From: Pedobacter metabolipauper
GTDB taxonomy: Bacteria; Bacteroidota; Bacteroidia; Sphingobacteriales; Sphingobacteriaceae
Direction of reading: 5' to 3'
Length of the DNA stretch: 64,000 bases
Assembly: GCF_004362715.1 (NCBI RefSeq)
Contig: NZ_SNYC01000003.1
Coordinates: forward strand, 931,601-995,600
In this document: positions 34,530 to 43,322 of the stretch, one piece after another
Layout: each line of letters begins with the position of its first letter
Position numbering within the stretch: the stretch's first letter is position 1
Translations under genes and position numbers: made by a program
Notes under the pieces: model-generated
The model's input: only the letters and a program-made list of their open reading frames with translations
The model's database searches: none
Told to the model about the DNA's origin: nothing

Positions 34530-36092
34530 TTATTTTACTCTCTTTAGATTCAAATCGCCAAAGTCAAAACTAAAATCAATAGCAGGCGAGATCCCCTTCA
34601 TGATGAAGGATTCTGCTTTTCCTTTTTCATTTAAAGTAAAGGTGGCAAATGCATCACAATTCATATCCTGATACTCCCATTTTATGGCAAAGGTATTTGC
34701 ATCATAAAAATACATCGGTCCATTTAATTTTGGTGAACGCAGGCTTTTAATCCAAAGTTGTTTACCCTTCATCAACACCTCCATTTGACCAAACCATTTA
34801 TCTTCATATAAGCCGATATATTTGTCATTCTTAACTTTGGTAGTTTTTACACTATCTACCTTTTCCCAAATCTTTTCTTCAACATCGTTCACCTTATTCG
34901 TGTTTGCAGCCAGATTTCTTGCTCTGTTATCTATCCATTTGGCGTCATCCAATCCAAAATAACTGTCTAAAATTGCTCTTGAAAGTGCAAAAGTGAGACT
35001 TCCACCTCCACTTTCAGTATTAGTTAACACAACAACACCTAAATTCAGATCCGGAACCAGGGTTACCTGTGACAACATTCCTGGCAAACCACCCGTATGC
35101 ATGGCTACTAGATTTCCCCTCATATCATTCAGTTGCCAACCCAAACCGTATCCATTAAAATGGGTGTTATACCGCTCTGAAACATAGTTCGGCAAAACGG
35201 TTTGTATCGTCCACATTTTACTGCTGTTCGCGGCAGAAAATAACGAGGTCTGAAGACCGTCCCCGTATTTGCCTTTATTAAGTTGCACCATCATCCACTT
35301 CGACATATCTGAAACATTTGAATAAATACCTCCTGCAGGGCTGATCATACCAATATTGAAACGATTAATTGCTTTAATGGTACCTGTTGCAGTAGAATGA
35401 GGCCTGGCCAAATCTGTTATCTGATGAATCATCGAATCGCCCACAAATGAGTTGTTCATTTTTAAGGGCTGGAAGATGCGCTTTTTAATAAATTCTTCGA
35501 AACTCATCTTACTCACTCTTGCAATGATTTCGCCCGCAATAATATAGAGCAGATTGTCGTAGTTATATTTTATCCTGAATGCAGAAACCGGTTTAAAATG
35601 CTGGAAAATAGTAGCGATATCTTTTACGGTAAAATCTGCTCCATCCGGTATAAATGTTAGATCACCAGCTCCGAGTCCTAAGCCACTCCTATGGGTTAAA
35701 AGGTCAACAATATTGAAATTTTCAGTGACATATTCATTATACATCTTAAATTCTGGCAAATACTTTTTTACTTCGTCATCCCATTTTAATTTACCTTCAT
35801 CAACCAGTATGGCGAGTGCCGCTGTCGTAAATGCTTTACTGTTAGATGCGATCTGAAAATTTGTAAATTCAGTGGTCGGTCGTTTTGTCTCCATTGAACT
35901 CAGCCCATAACCTTTTTGATGGATCACCTTTCCATCTTTTACAATCGCTATTGCAGCTCCTGCTACTTTTAATTTAACCAGGGCTTCCTCCATCAGCGAG
36001 TCGATCCTGGAAGATGTTAGCTGGGAATAACCTTGAAGGCTTGTAAAAAGAAAAGCGATGGATAGAACGGTGATCTTTGTTGTTGTTTTCAT
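34530..36092 (-). CDS. Beta-lactamase-fold serine hydrolase (class C / esterase type)
   Basis: 520 residues with signal peptide. SxxK is Ser83-Asn-Ser-Lys86 in IASNSKAF, the Tyr motif is YNYDN, and HTGG stands for the KTG triad (in AMHTGGLPGM). A C-terminal about 100-residue extension (YIGLYEDKWFGQMEVLMKG) matches the DUF3471-like appendix of these proteins. The substrate could be a peptide or ester; beta-lactam resistance cannot be assumed. It lies 66 bp upstream of the sulfatase on the same strand. Confidence 0.88.
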   Translation of the reverse strand: MKTTTKITVLSIAFLFTSLQGYSQLTSSRIDSLMEEALVKLKVAGAAIAIVKDGKVIHQKGYGLSSMETKRPTTEFTNFQIASNSKAFTTAALAILVDEGKLKWDDEVKKYLPEFKMYNEYVTENFNIVDLLTHRSGLGLGAGDLTFIPDGADFTVKDIATIFQHFKPVSAFRIKYNYDNLLYIIAGEIIARVSKMSFEEFIKKRIFQPLKMNNSFVGDSMIHQITDLARPHSTATGTIKAINRFNIGMISPAGGIYSNVSDMSKWMMVQLNKGKYGDGLQTSLFSAANSSKMWTIQTVLPNYVSERYNTHFNGYGLGWQLNDMRGNLVAMHTGGLPGMLSQVTLVPDLNLGVVVLTNTESGGGSLTFALSRAILDSYFGLDDAKWIDNRARNLAANTNKVNDVEEKIWEKVDSVKTTKVKNDKYIGLYEDKWFGQMEVLMKGKQLWIKSLRSPKLNGPMYFYDANTFAIKWEYQDMNCDAFATFTLNEKGKAESFIMKGISPAIDFSFDFGDLNLKRVK

Positions 36093-36652
36093 GATGATTT
36101 CGGTTCAATTATAAAGTTTAATTCCATGGTGTGGCTCAAGAATAAATTTAATAGGTCATTGCCGTATTAGCTTAATATATAACGGACAATTGTTTTCTCC
36201 TTAAGTTGCATGGCAGATGAATTAAATTACACATTAATGTCCCGATATGACATTTTGTATATGTCATCCCGGCGAGCAACCCGACCTTTCATAACAGTAT
36301 TGCATCAGCTTTCTGTAAACTGGAAAAGGAAGCCTAAGTTCGAATAAGCAGTGATTAACTGGAATGGTCGAAGATCATGCCTGGTTTGTATTTATTTAGT
36401 GGATGACCTTCCGGTCTATTCCTTAAAATTAAGTTGATTATGAAAATCATCTATAAAAAGCAACACAGCGCATTCATGCTCTAAGTTTTTATGAATGACT
36501 GAAGCTTTATGGATTATAAATTCGCTAAGGTTAAACTGAAGAAAAACTTGAAGTGCTTTCTTACTAACTATAAAAGCATGAGCTAAAAACAGCCGCTATA
36601 CTGATAAATCTGTAATAGAAAAATATGTAAATCATCATCTGGCTTAGAACGT
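36093..36652. other. Non-coding region upstream of a transposase remnant
   Basis: No gene seen on either strand. A 7-bp inverted repeat ATGACAT-7 nt-ATGTCAT lies near 36246-36266. Other frames are broken by stops. Confidence 0.4.
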
Positions 36653-36923
36653 ACTCTGATACTGGCAAGAGATTTCCACAACCTTATGGGAAACAAGTCG
36701 GGTAATCAACTTCGGGCTAGATAGAAAATGTGCAGAACTCAGGCATTAACGAGATCGCCAGTTTTGCAAACGGTCTGCTAACGTACTACCACTCTGTTGA
36801 AAACGCAATCGGCTTGCCTTGGAGCAATGGCCCCGGTGGAAGGCAACGTAAATAAGCTTAAAGACTATTAAACGGCAAATGTATGGCAGAGCCAGCTTTA
36901 ACTTGCTCAAAAAAAGATTAGTG
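36653..36923 (+). pseudogene. C-terminal remnant of an ISL3-family transposase, multiply broken
   Basis: Frames read in turn LILARDFHNLMGN, then SGINEIASFANGLLTYYHS and AIGLPWSNG, then VEGNVNKLK, then TIKRQMYGRASFNLLKKRL. Joined, they match the end of ISL3-type transposases (SGIxEIxSFAxGL..LPWSNGPVEGxVNKLKxIKRQMYGRASFxLLKxRL). A stop after LRAR and at least two frameshifts make it inactive. No inverted repeats found. Confidence 0.85.
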
Positions 36924-37022
36924 CCGACTTCAATATAACCATCAAAAGTGGGGAGAACTACATTCCTTGAAATATACAAACAATAGCTATATTTACTAAT
37001 AAGTCTCAATTATTTAAACAAT

Positions 37023-37439
37023 ATGTTTGGAAAGCTATTTCGAAAAAAACCCAAAGAACCAGTATTTGTAAATTTAGATTTTTACGCCAACAAGGATAAG
37101 TATTTTGTAAGACTCCAACCATGGGACTGGTTTACCGATGTTTCAATCTATACAATAGGTTTGGTCGACAAGAAGCCTACTATGTTGACTATGGATCCGT
37201 GGACACAGGAAGTATATCTAAATGCTGACGGCCAATCTACTGTTTCCGAGTATGTGAACCGAAAAGCGCAAGAATATGTTAATAGCAGGTCTATTGTGCC
37301 GGTCAAATTGGGGCAAACCATTGTCGAAGAACTTGAGAATTTGGTCCATAAATATGGTGCGATTGAATTGAAAGATGATAAAACCATTTTGCCGCTAAAG
37401 CTTGCTTTTCCAATTTCAGAACAAAAAGACCTAAATTAA
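37023..37439 (+). CDS. Hypothetical protein, 138 residues
   Basis: No signal peptide. It begins MFGKLFRKKPKEPVFVNLDFYANKDKYFVRL, continues DKKPTMLTMDPWTQEVYLNADG, and ends with a helical QTIVEELENLVHKYGAIELKDD. It does not match a family I recognise. It follows a transposase remnant and is 128 bp upstream of another orphan on the same strand. Small cytosolic orphans beside IS remnants in Bacteroidota are often immunity proteins of polymorphic toxins, but no toxin is seen here. Confidence 0.6.
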   Translation: MFGKLFRKKPKEPVFVNLDFYANKDKYFVRLQPWDWFTDVSIYTIGLVDKKPTMLTMDPWTQEVYLNADGQSTVSEYVNRKAQEYVNSRSIVPVKLGQTIVEELENLVHKYGAIELKDDKTILPLKLAFPISEQKDLN

Positions 37440-37567
37440 AGATTATCAAATGAGTCACATCAATAGATTGTCCCTATTCAGATTTGTTTTTTCTTTTTTA
37501 TTTTAGTTTCGTTAGTCGATTCCAATTATGCAAATCAAGTTAACGAAGTAAAACTCGACGCAATTCT

Positions 37568-38404
37568 ATGGACATCCTAAAAATCTTTGAAATATATCAG
37601 AAACAGCTCAATCATATTCGCGTGAATAATTATTATGAACCTCCACAAATACTGCAGGATTTTCGTAACGAATTTAAAGGCTTTAGTGACGATGACGTAG
37701 AAACACTTAAGATATTTCTTACTAACAATGATAAAAAGACATTCGTGGCACGTTTACTTGAGTATGTTGATACGTTCCCAATTAACTTGTTAGAACCGAT
37801 GCTTATGGCAGCGGTTAATGAGCCAGATCCAAGTTTCAATAATGATTTCATAAGACCTTGTCGCCGAGTTTTTGGTTATGTAGACATTCAAAATATTTTG
37901 CTCGACATATTTCGCAATGGCGATAAAGACAAAAAAATTGGAGTTCTTAGAGCTTCGTATTGGGCAAGACCTACAGTCTATTTTGTAACAGTTCACGAAG
38001 GGAATAAGATTTATAAACAACAGGGATACGACATGTTTTTTTGGGATGATGAATTGAAATCATTTGACGAAGACTTTATAAAAGATGTAAAGATTTTTGA
38101 AATGGAATATCCAAGAACACAAATTGCCTATATAGAACGACTGAAAACTTTTCTTTCAGCGTTTTACACGACAACTGATATTGATTTAAAATATCAAATT
38201 GTATTGTGCCTTCCAGAAAAACTAAGTAGCTATCCAATAGAATTACAAAACCAAGCAAAAGCTTTTCTGCTCGATGTAGAAAAAGAGGGTACAGCCCGGA
38301 ATATACCAGAGTTAGAAATGGTTCGAAGTATTAACTCTCCTTTTTTACGCAAATTTTTATTAAAGACAAAAAGACTATTTACAAACACAAAGGCAACATC
38401 CTGA
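37568..38404 (+). CDS. Hypothetical helical protein, 278 residues
   Basis: No signal peptide. Repeated amphipathic helices (ILQDFRNEFKGFSDDDVETLKIFL, FVARLLEYVDTFPINLLEPML, VDIQNILLDIFRNGDKDKKIGVLRASYW) suggest a HEAT/ARM-like superhelix. The family is not recognised. Possible immunity or adaptor protein. Confidence 0.6.
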   Translation: MDILKIFEIYQKQLNHIRVNNYYEPPQILQDFRNEFKGFSDDDVETLKIFLTNNDKKTFVARLLEYVDTFPINLLEPMLMAAVNEPDPSFNNDFIRPCRRVFGYVDIQNILLDIFRNGDKDKKIGVLRASYWARPTVYFVTVHEGNKIYKQQGYDMFFWDDELKSFDEDFIKDVKIFEMEYPRTQIAYIERLKTFLSAFYTTTDIDLKYQIVLCLPEKLSSYPIELQNQAKAFLLDVEKEGTARNIPELEMVRSINSPFLRKFLLKTKRLFTNTKATS

Positions 38405-38589
38405 AAGGAAGATAAAGTCTGTGGATAGAATCCTCATTTTGTAAGGGTATTGCGCCAATGACCTGCTTCGTAAGTATGCAATGCAAAATGCGTCAATACA
38501 GTATGAAGTGGATCAATAATTTCACTGCAATTTCCTGTGATGATTACCAACTGCGTTTTATTGATAAATTCATTGAGAAGATCATCTGT

Positions 38590-38841
38590 TTAAGCAATTA
38601 TTAATGTGAAATTTTTTCCAGTTCGGAAAATGTCAAAAAAGTATGCTCCTGGCTCACACCACCAAGTAACTCTTTTTGTTTCATTATCATCTAACCCAAT
38701 AATTGTATTAAAGAGTTCCTTAACAGGGTTGTTTAACGCATCAGAAGCATCAAACTCCAAATCAAAATCACGATGACGAAAATCAACAAGTAACCAACCA
38801 TATTTAGGCCTCCCAAATGTGATAGATATTGTATTTTCCAT
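38590..38841 (-). CDS. Small hypothetical protein, 83 residues
   Basis: Mixed alpha/beta composition (ITFGRPKYGWLLVDFRH, KRVTWWCEPGAYFFDIF), no membrane segment. Only 1 bp separates its ATG from the stop of the 106-residue gene, so it is the last gene of an operon that runs back to the DUF4153 gene. Its own stop is followed in frame by 53 further open codons. Function unknown. Confidence 0.6.
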   Translation of the reverse strand: MENTISITFGRPKYGWLLVDFRHRDFDLEFDASDALNNPVKELFNTIIGLDDNETKRVTWWCEPGAYFFDIFRTGKNFTLIIA

Positions 38842-38842
38842 T

Positions 38843-39163
38843 TTAAAATTCTTCGTTTAAATATTTTAGAATTTCAGATTCAATCTTTAGATCAACTGTA
38901 ATTGTCAAATTCCAATCATTCAAAATTAAATCCAATTCATTTCCAAGCTTTAATAAAACATCTTTCAGTTTAACTTTAGTTTTATCGTCTTCATGAAATC
39001 TAAATCCATTAATCCAAAAATCTTTAATATAGCCTTCTTTTAGGGAAATAAATATCTCAGCTCCATCGAAAGTATAAGCAAAAGTATTTTTGCATTTCCA
39101 CTTGGTTGAACCGTAACCTTCATAAACCTCTGAAATTTTCTTAAGCCCAAGGTCAATGAGCAT
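38843..39163 (-). CDS. Small hypothetical protein, 106 residues
   Basis: Cytosolic, beta-rich N-terminal half (KWKCKNTFAYTFDGAEIFISL) followed by two helices (VKLKDVLLKLGNELDLIL). The composition and size resemble immunity proteins of polymorphic toxins, without a specific match. It lies 9 bp after the 88-residue gene and 1 bp before the 83-residue gene. Confidence 0.6.
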   Translation of the reverse strand: MLIDLGLKKISEVYEGYGSTKWKCKNTFAYTFDGAEIFISLKEGYIKDFWINGFRFHEDDKTKVKLKDVLLKLGNELDLILNDWNLTITVDLKIESEILKYLNEEF

Positions 39164-39172
39164 TTTGTCCAG

Positions 39173-39439
39173 TTAGCCAAATGATATTTTTTTATCTTCA
39201 ATACTTATTGGGTTTTCATTTCGACGGTAAATATCCGTGAATCCATAGCCATTGAAATTTTCTTTTGTAAAATTTTCAATTTGCTCATTCTCTTTTCTGA
39301 GATAAAATAAATTTTCACGTGGCAAAAATTCAACTTGATTAAAAAAATCTTCATGAAAATAAACACCGCTTTCAGGATCGTTAATTAAGATGCTTATCTT
39401 TTCCCTGAACATTGCTATCAACTTGCTTATGTATGCCAT
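39173..39439 (-). CDS. Small hypothetical protein, 88 residues
   Basis: Begins MAYISKLIAMFREKISILINDPE and continues FFNQVEFLPRENLFYLRKENEQ. No signal peptide or recognised domain. It starts 14 bp after the DUF4153 gene and is followed after 9 bp by the 106-residue gene, so the three small genes form one operon tail. Confidence 0.6.
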   Translation of the reverse strand: MAYISKLIAMFREKISILINDPESGVYFHEDFFNQVEFLPRENLFYLRKENEQIENFTKENFNGYGFTDIYRRNENPISIEDKKISFG

Positions 39440-39453
39440 ATAAAATAAGCGGT

Positions 39454-41262
39454 TTATTTCACCTTTTTTATTAACAGATAGCTGGTTGAATTGGTCCAGT
39501 TTCCATCCTCGGAATTACCGGGGTAATTATTCTCAATGGAGGTAATTACAACGGTATATTCATATTGTCCTTGCACTTTGCTGAAACGCATCATTTCTGC
39601 AGGATAATAATAGCCTTGCTTTGATTTGGCTGGTTTAAGGCCACCTTTTTTATAAATCATTGCTGCCTTATGGAAAACGCTATACAAATCTATATCCAGT
39701 ACAGACTGACCGTCCACGATTATATTTAGATTACTTCCATTACGATTACTGTCTGTTTTAATTATAGAACCCCCTATTTTCAACTCTTTAGGCTGTGGAT
39801 AGGTGTTTAGCTCTATCAAATAATCGTATCCACTAACCTTTAAAACCTCGTTTCCTTCGTTTATAAATGTCATGGTGATCGAACCAGATCCTTTTTCCTC
39901 TTTGACCTTTAGAATCGATAGAGCAGTATCAATCTTCATTTGCTTTTGGACATAACTATCGACACTTTTCTGATCAATTTTATTATCAATTTCCCTCAGA
40001 TTTCTTGTGGTAAATGGCTGTAGTGTTTCCAGGCCATGCGCAGTGATCAAATATCTAATAATAAAAGGCCCTTCTTTTTGATCACTAGCATTTTTTGAGG
40101 ATATAATTTTTTTAAGCCGGTATAGCTGAGAATATTTTGAAACAGAAAACGCACTTTGGGGACCGTATACGGCCAATAATGCGAGAATACATAAGCTGAT
40201 GGGGATTACCTTGATGTTATCCTTTTTACTCATTAGAAAATATACCATTATCCCAGCCAGCCACAATGCTAAAATGATCAGGATGTAACGGCTTTCTGTA
40301 ATTCCATAATGGCTTACGCGCTTCCATATGGCAAGTATCAAAAGGATAATCAGTGGGGTCATCATGAAATAAAAGAATCTTGAGAATAACTTGATCCAGT
40401 TATTTCCCTCAGTCTCTTTAATGGGATGGACTAATAGCAACGACAAAATGCCAAATACAGCATAACCTAAAATAAGACTCGATACCAAACCTTTTGGCAA
40501 CTCCCAGAATACGATGATCTTCACTTCATAAACCAATAAAATGGCCAGGTATATCGTCATCAAAGGAATCAATACAAATTGGGTAAATATTTTCAGTCCT
40601 TTCGGATAACTATGGTCTTCACTTAACAGATGAAGATCTGCCGGTACTCCCGCTAAGAAGAAAATAGTATTGAAACCCGCCGTAATCACTGCAAATAACA
40701 CCATATAGGTTCTCCATTCAATGTCCACATTAAAAAGACCTCTTATGGCCGTAAGCGCAATAGCCAGGCCAGCATATAATACGGCCGAGTATAATGCTGA
40801 AGTCAGAAATCGCAGAAAAAGTATTTTGTTGAACTGCCAGAACCCGCCGATATTATTTTTTCCTGCAAAGGGAGCAAACGCTATGAGCAAGTGGAATGCA
40901 AAAGCAAGTAAAGCAATGCGGTATACATCTGAAATATGATCTGCAGGAGATAAAATGAAGAACAGCAATATACCGATCGCCAATCCAGCCAGGCGGAGAC
41001 CCCACTTCTTTCCCCGGGTGAATTTGTTTACTTCGGCATATAAATCTAATGCGAGCAAAAGGGCAAGGGAAAGGTTCGAAATCAATATGCCCTTTATCAG
41101 GTTATCCATCAAGTCTTCATTTATTCCACGGCCACCATCTGAAAGAAAAATATATAGACACCAGCAGAGCGTTGCGGTGATTGAGCAGATCAGTTGGAGC
41201 GGAAATCTATTGGTTACATTTATAAATCCGGAGTAGAGCTGTTGTATAGAGGGCAATTTCAT
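39454..41262 (-). CDS. DUF4153 polytopic membrane protein
   Basis: 602 residues. The first 370 residues contain about ten hydrophobic helices (LICSITATLCWCLYIFL, LSLALLLALDLY, GLAIGILLFFILSP and others) in the DUF4153 arrangement. The last 200 residues are a soluble region starting near YLITAHGLETLQPFTTRNLRE, predicted on one side of the membrane. Function of DUF4153 is unknown. It heads a four-gene minus-strand operon with three small orphans. Confidence 0.85.
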   Translation of the reverse strand: MKLPSIQQLYSGFINVTNRFPLQLICSITATLCWCLYIFLSDGGRGINEDLMDNLIKGILISNLSLALLLALDLYAEVNKFTRGKKWGLRLAGLAIGILLFFILSPADHISDVYRIALLAFAFHLLIAFAPFAGKNNIGGFWQFNKILFLRFLTSALYSAVLYAGLAIALTAIRGLFNVDIEWRTYMVLFAVITAGFNTIFFLAGVPADLHLLSEDHSYPKGLKIFTQFVLIPLMTIYLAILLVYEVKIIVFWELPKGLVSSLILGYAVFGILSLLLVHPIKETEGNNWIKLFSRFFYFMMTPLIILLILAIWKRVSHYGITESRYILIILALWLAGIMVYFLMSKKDNIKVIPISLCILALLAVYGPQSAFSVSKYSQLYRLKKIISSKNASDQKEGPFIIRYLITAHGLETLQPFTTRNLREIDNKIDQKSVDSYVQKQMKIDTALSILKVKEEKGSGSITMTFINEGNEVLKVSGYDYLIELNTYPQPKELKIGGSIIKTDSNRNGSNLNIIVDGQSVLDIDLYSVFHKAAMIYKKGGLKPAKSKQGYYYPAEMMRFSKVQGQYEYTVVITSIENNYPGNSEDGNWTNSTSYLLIKKVK

Positions 41263-41340
41263 GATTGGTTTTTTATAAAGATATAAAAGTTTTGCTGGTA
41301 CGATTGATGAAAAACCTAATATCGCAGAGCAGAGTTCATG

Positions 41341-41964
41341 TTAACCAAACCATCTGTTGCCTCCGGCAATCTTTAACGCTTCGGCCTTGCTATTGACGGC
41401 CAGTTTCTGATAAATATTTTTGATGTGACTGCGCACGGTTTCCTTACTGATAAACAGATCATTGGCTATTTTTGAATAGCTTTTACCTTCTGCTATATTG
41501 CGCAGCACCTCGCGCTCACGCTCTGACAATGGTGAATCTTGTGGAACTTTGAACGACTGCACTACCATCTTCGCGATGTTCAGGCTCATGGGAGCTCCTC
41601 CTGCAAAGGCTTCGCTGATGCTTCTGACTATGTTTTCTGTATCTGAATTTTTGACGATATACCCTCCCGCACCGGCACACAACGACCGGAATACTTTATC
41701 GCTATCTTCTAGAACGGTAATGATCAGGACAATACATTCCGGGCAGCGCTTTTTGATCCTTTCCGTACCTTCGATGCCGCTTATTCCCGGAAGGCCAATG
41801 TCCATCAGTACGAGATCTGGCTTATCTGATGGCAGCTTTTTCAGGGCTTCTTCACAGTTGGAATATTGTCCGCATACCTGGTAATCTGCTGTGCCATCGA
41901 TCACGGCAGCAAAACCTTCCCTGATAACCCGGTTATCTTCGATGATGGTAATTCTTTTTTTCAT
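41341..41964 (-). CDS. NarL/FixJ-type response regulator
   Basis: 207 residues. The receiver has the acidic pair ED (9-10), phospho-acceptor Asp55 in VLMDIGLPG and conserved Lys near 105. The C-terminal LuxR-type HTH reads LSEREREVLRNIAEGKSYSKIANDLFISKETVRSHIKNIYQKL. Its start overlaps the kinase stop by 4 bp (ATGA), so they are an obligate pair. Confidence 0.94.
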   Translation of the reverse strand: MKKRITIIEDNRVIREGFAAVIDGTADYQVCGQYSNCEEALKKLPSDKPDLVLMDIGLPGISGIEGTERIKKRCPECIVLIITVLEDSDKVFRSLCAGAGGYIVKNSDTENIVRSISEAFAGGAPMSLNIAKMVVQSFKVPQDSPLSEREREVLRNIAEGKSYSKIANDLFISKETVRSHIKNIYQKLAVNSKAEALKIAGGNRWFG

Positions 41965-43271
41965 AGGTTGGCGGCGGTAAAGGTTGGCACGGAAATTTCG
42001 ATATAAGTGTTGGCGGGTTGTTTGAACAGGTTAAACCCAAAACAGTTCTTCTCGCAGCGTTTGTTTATGTTGCCTAATCCATAGTGCTCCCGGGTAGGAT
42101 CTTCATCACTCCAGCTGCCATTATCATGCAAAATGTAGCTGATCTGATCTGCGTAGCAATGCATTTTGAACACCACTTCCTTCGCGCCTGAATGCTTGAC
42201 AACATTCGTCATCGCCTCTTTAAAGATGTAGATGACATTTAACGCGGCAGAGGGTGCAAATTGGACTTCCGGGCATTGATCTCCTATTGATGAAAAGGAG
42301 ATATCGAATTGGTTGTAGTACAACTGGCCATAGGCGGTCAGATAATCGAAAAGTTCCTGGGGATTGTCGCCATCATGGTTCAGGTGCCACAGAAAATCCT
42401 TGCTGCTGGCGTATAGCGCATTGCTGTTTGAAATGATGTTCTCTACAATCTGCCCTGCTTGAGGGTGATCGCCGAGTTTTTGCTTTAACAAGGATGCCTG
42501 ACGCGTAATGGCCGAGAGCATGTTTCCGGTTTCATCATGAAAGTCTGTGGCAATGCTCTCGCGCATGGTGCTGAGCTGCTCTGTCCGCTTCTTGACCGCC
42601 TTGTCCAGCATTGTTATTTTATGGTCCTGCAGTTCCCTGATCTTTATCCTATCGCGCTCCTGGTCTAACTGCAGATAGGCTAGAAACCCGCCGAAGAAAA
42701 TGGTGATCAGGCAGTTCATCACCAACGGATACAATGGGCGGTCGACTATGCGGTACAGATCTGCATCCATCCCCACTTCTGTAGTCTGATAGTAAATGAA
42801 TCCAAATAGCATTAAATTCGAAAAAATGAGCCACCAGCCATAGCGCTTGTCTGCCCAAATGGCGCATAACAGGTACATATGCAGCAGGCTGATGTTTGGC
42901 GAATAGATAAGCCCTGAATTTTCTATCCAACCGTAAATGATGAAATAGGTAACGAGGGCCGTAATGCTCATTGGTATCCGGTAATGGCCAAAGAACTTTA
43001 TGCACAACAGCGTGATCATGACCAGCACGTCATTGATGATAAACCCGGAAATGGGTTTGTCCATGTAATATAAAACAGGTGGAAACAGCAGCATCAGCGG
43101 CATTCCGATGAGACATGTACTTACCACCACCCTGATCTCGTTGTAATCAGGATGGTTTGGGTTGTCCCGCATGGTGCCGGGCATAAAGAAATCGACGATC
43201 CGGTTAAAGCGCATGATACCCAAAGTTACATCTTTTTGTTTTCTCTTATCATGGCCGGACAAATCACCCAA
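41961..43271 (-). CDS. HisKA_3-type sensor histidine kinase
   Basis: 436 residues. Membrane helices span about 45-185, then a coiled linker, then the HisKA_3 motif ATDFHDETGNML with the phospho-accepting His near 243. The HATPase_c domain includes IFKEAMTNVVKHSGA (N-box), ILHDNGSW and HYGLGNINKRCEKN. A second possible start at 43214 (MRFNRIVDFF) would remove 19 residues. It pairs with the NarL-type regulator. The palindrome near 44761 upstream of the adjacent lipoprotein gene is a candidate target. Confidence 0.93.
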   Translation of the reverse strand: MGDLSGHDKRKQKDVTLGIMRFNRIVDFFMPGTMRDNPNHPDYNEIRVVVSTCLIGMPLMLLFPPVLYYMDKPISGFIINDVLVMITLLCIKFFGHYRIPMSITALVTYFIIYGWIENSGLIYSPNISLLHMYLLCAIWADKRYGWWLIFSNLMLFGFIYYQTTEVGMDADLYRIVDRPLYPLVMNCLITIFFGGFLAYLQLDQERDRIKIRELQDHKITMLDKAVKKRTEQLSTMRESIATDFHDETGNMLSAITRQASLLKQKLGDHPQAGQIVENIISNSNALYASSKDFLWHLNHDGDNPQELFDYLTAYGQLYYNQFDISFSSIGDQCPEVQFAPSAALNVIYIFKEAMTNVVKHSGAKEVVFKMHCYADQISYILHDNGSWSDEDPTREHYGLGNINKRCEKNCFGFNLFKQPANTYIEISVPTFTAANL

Positions 43272-43322
43272 TCTGGATTAAAATTTCATTCGGAATGGGT
43301 AAATGAGCATCAGCAATCAAAC

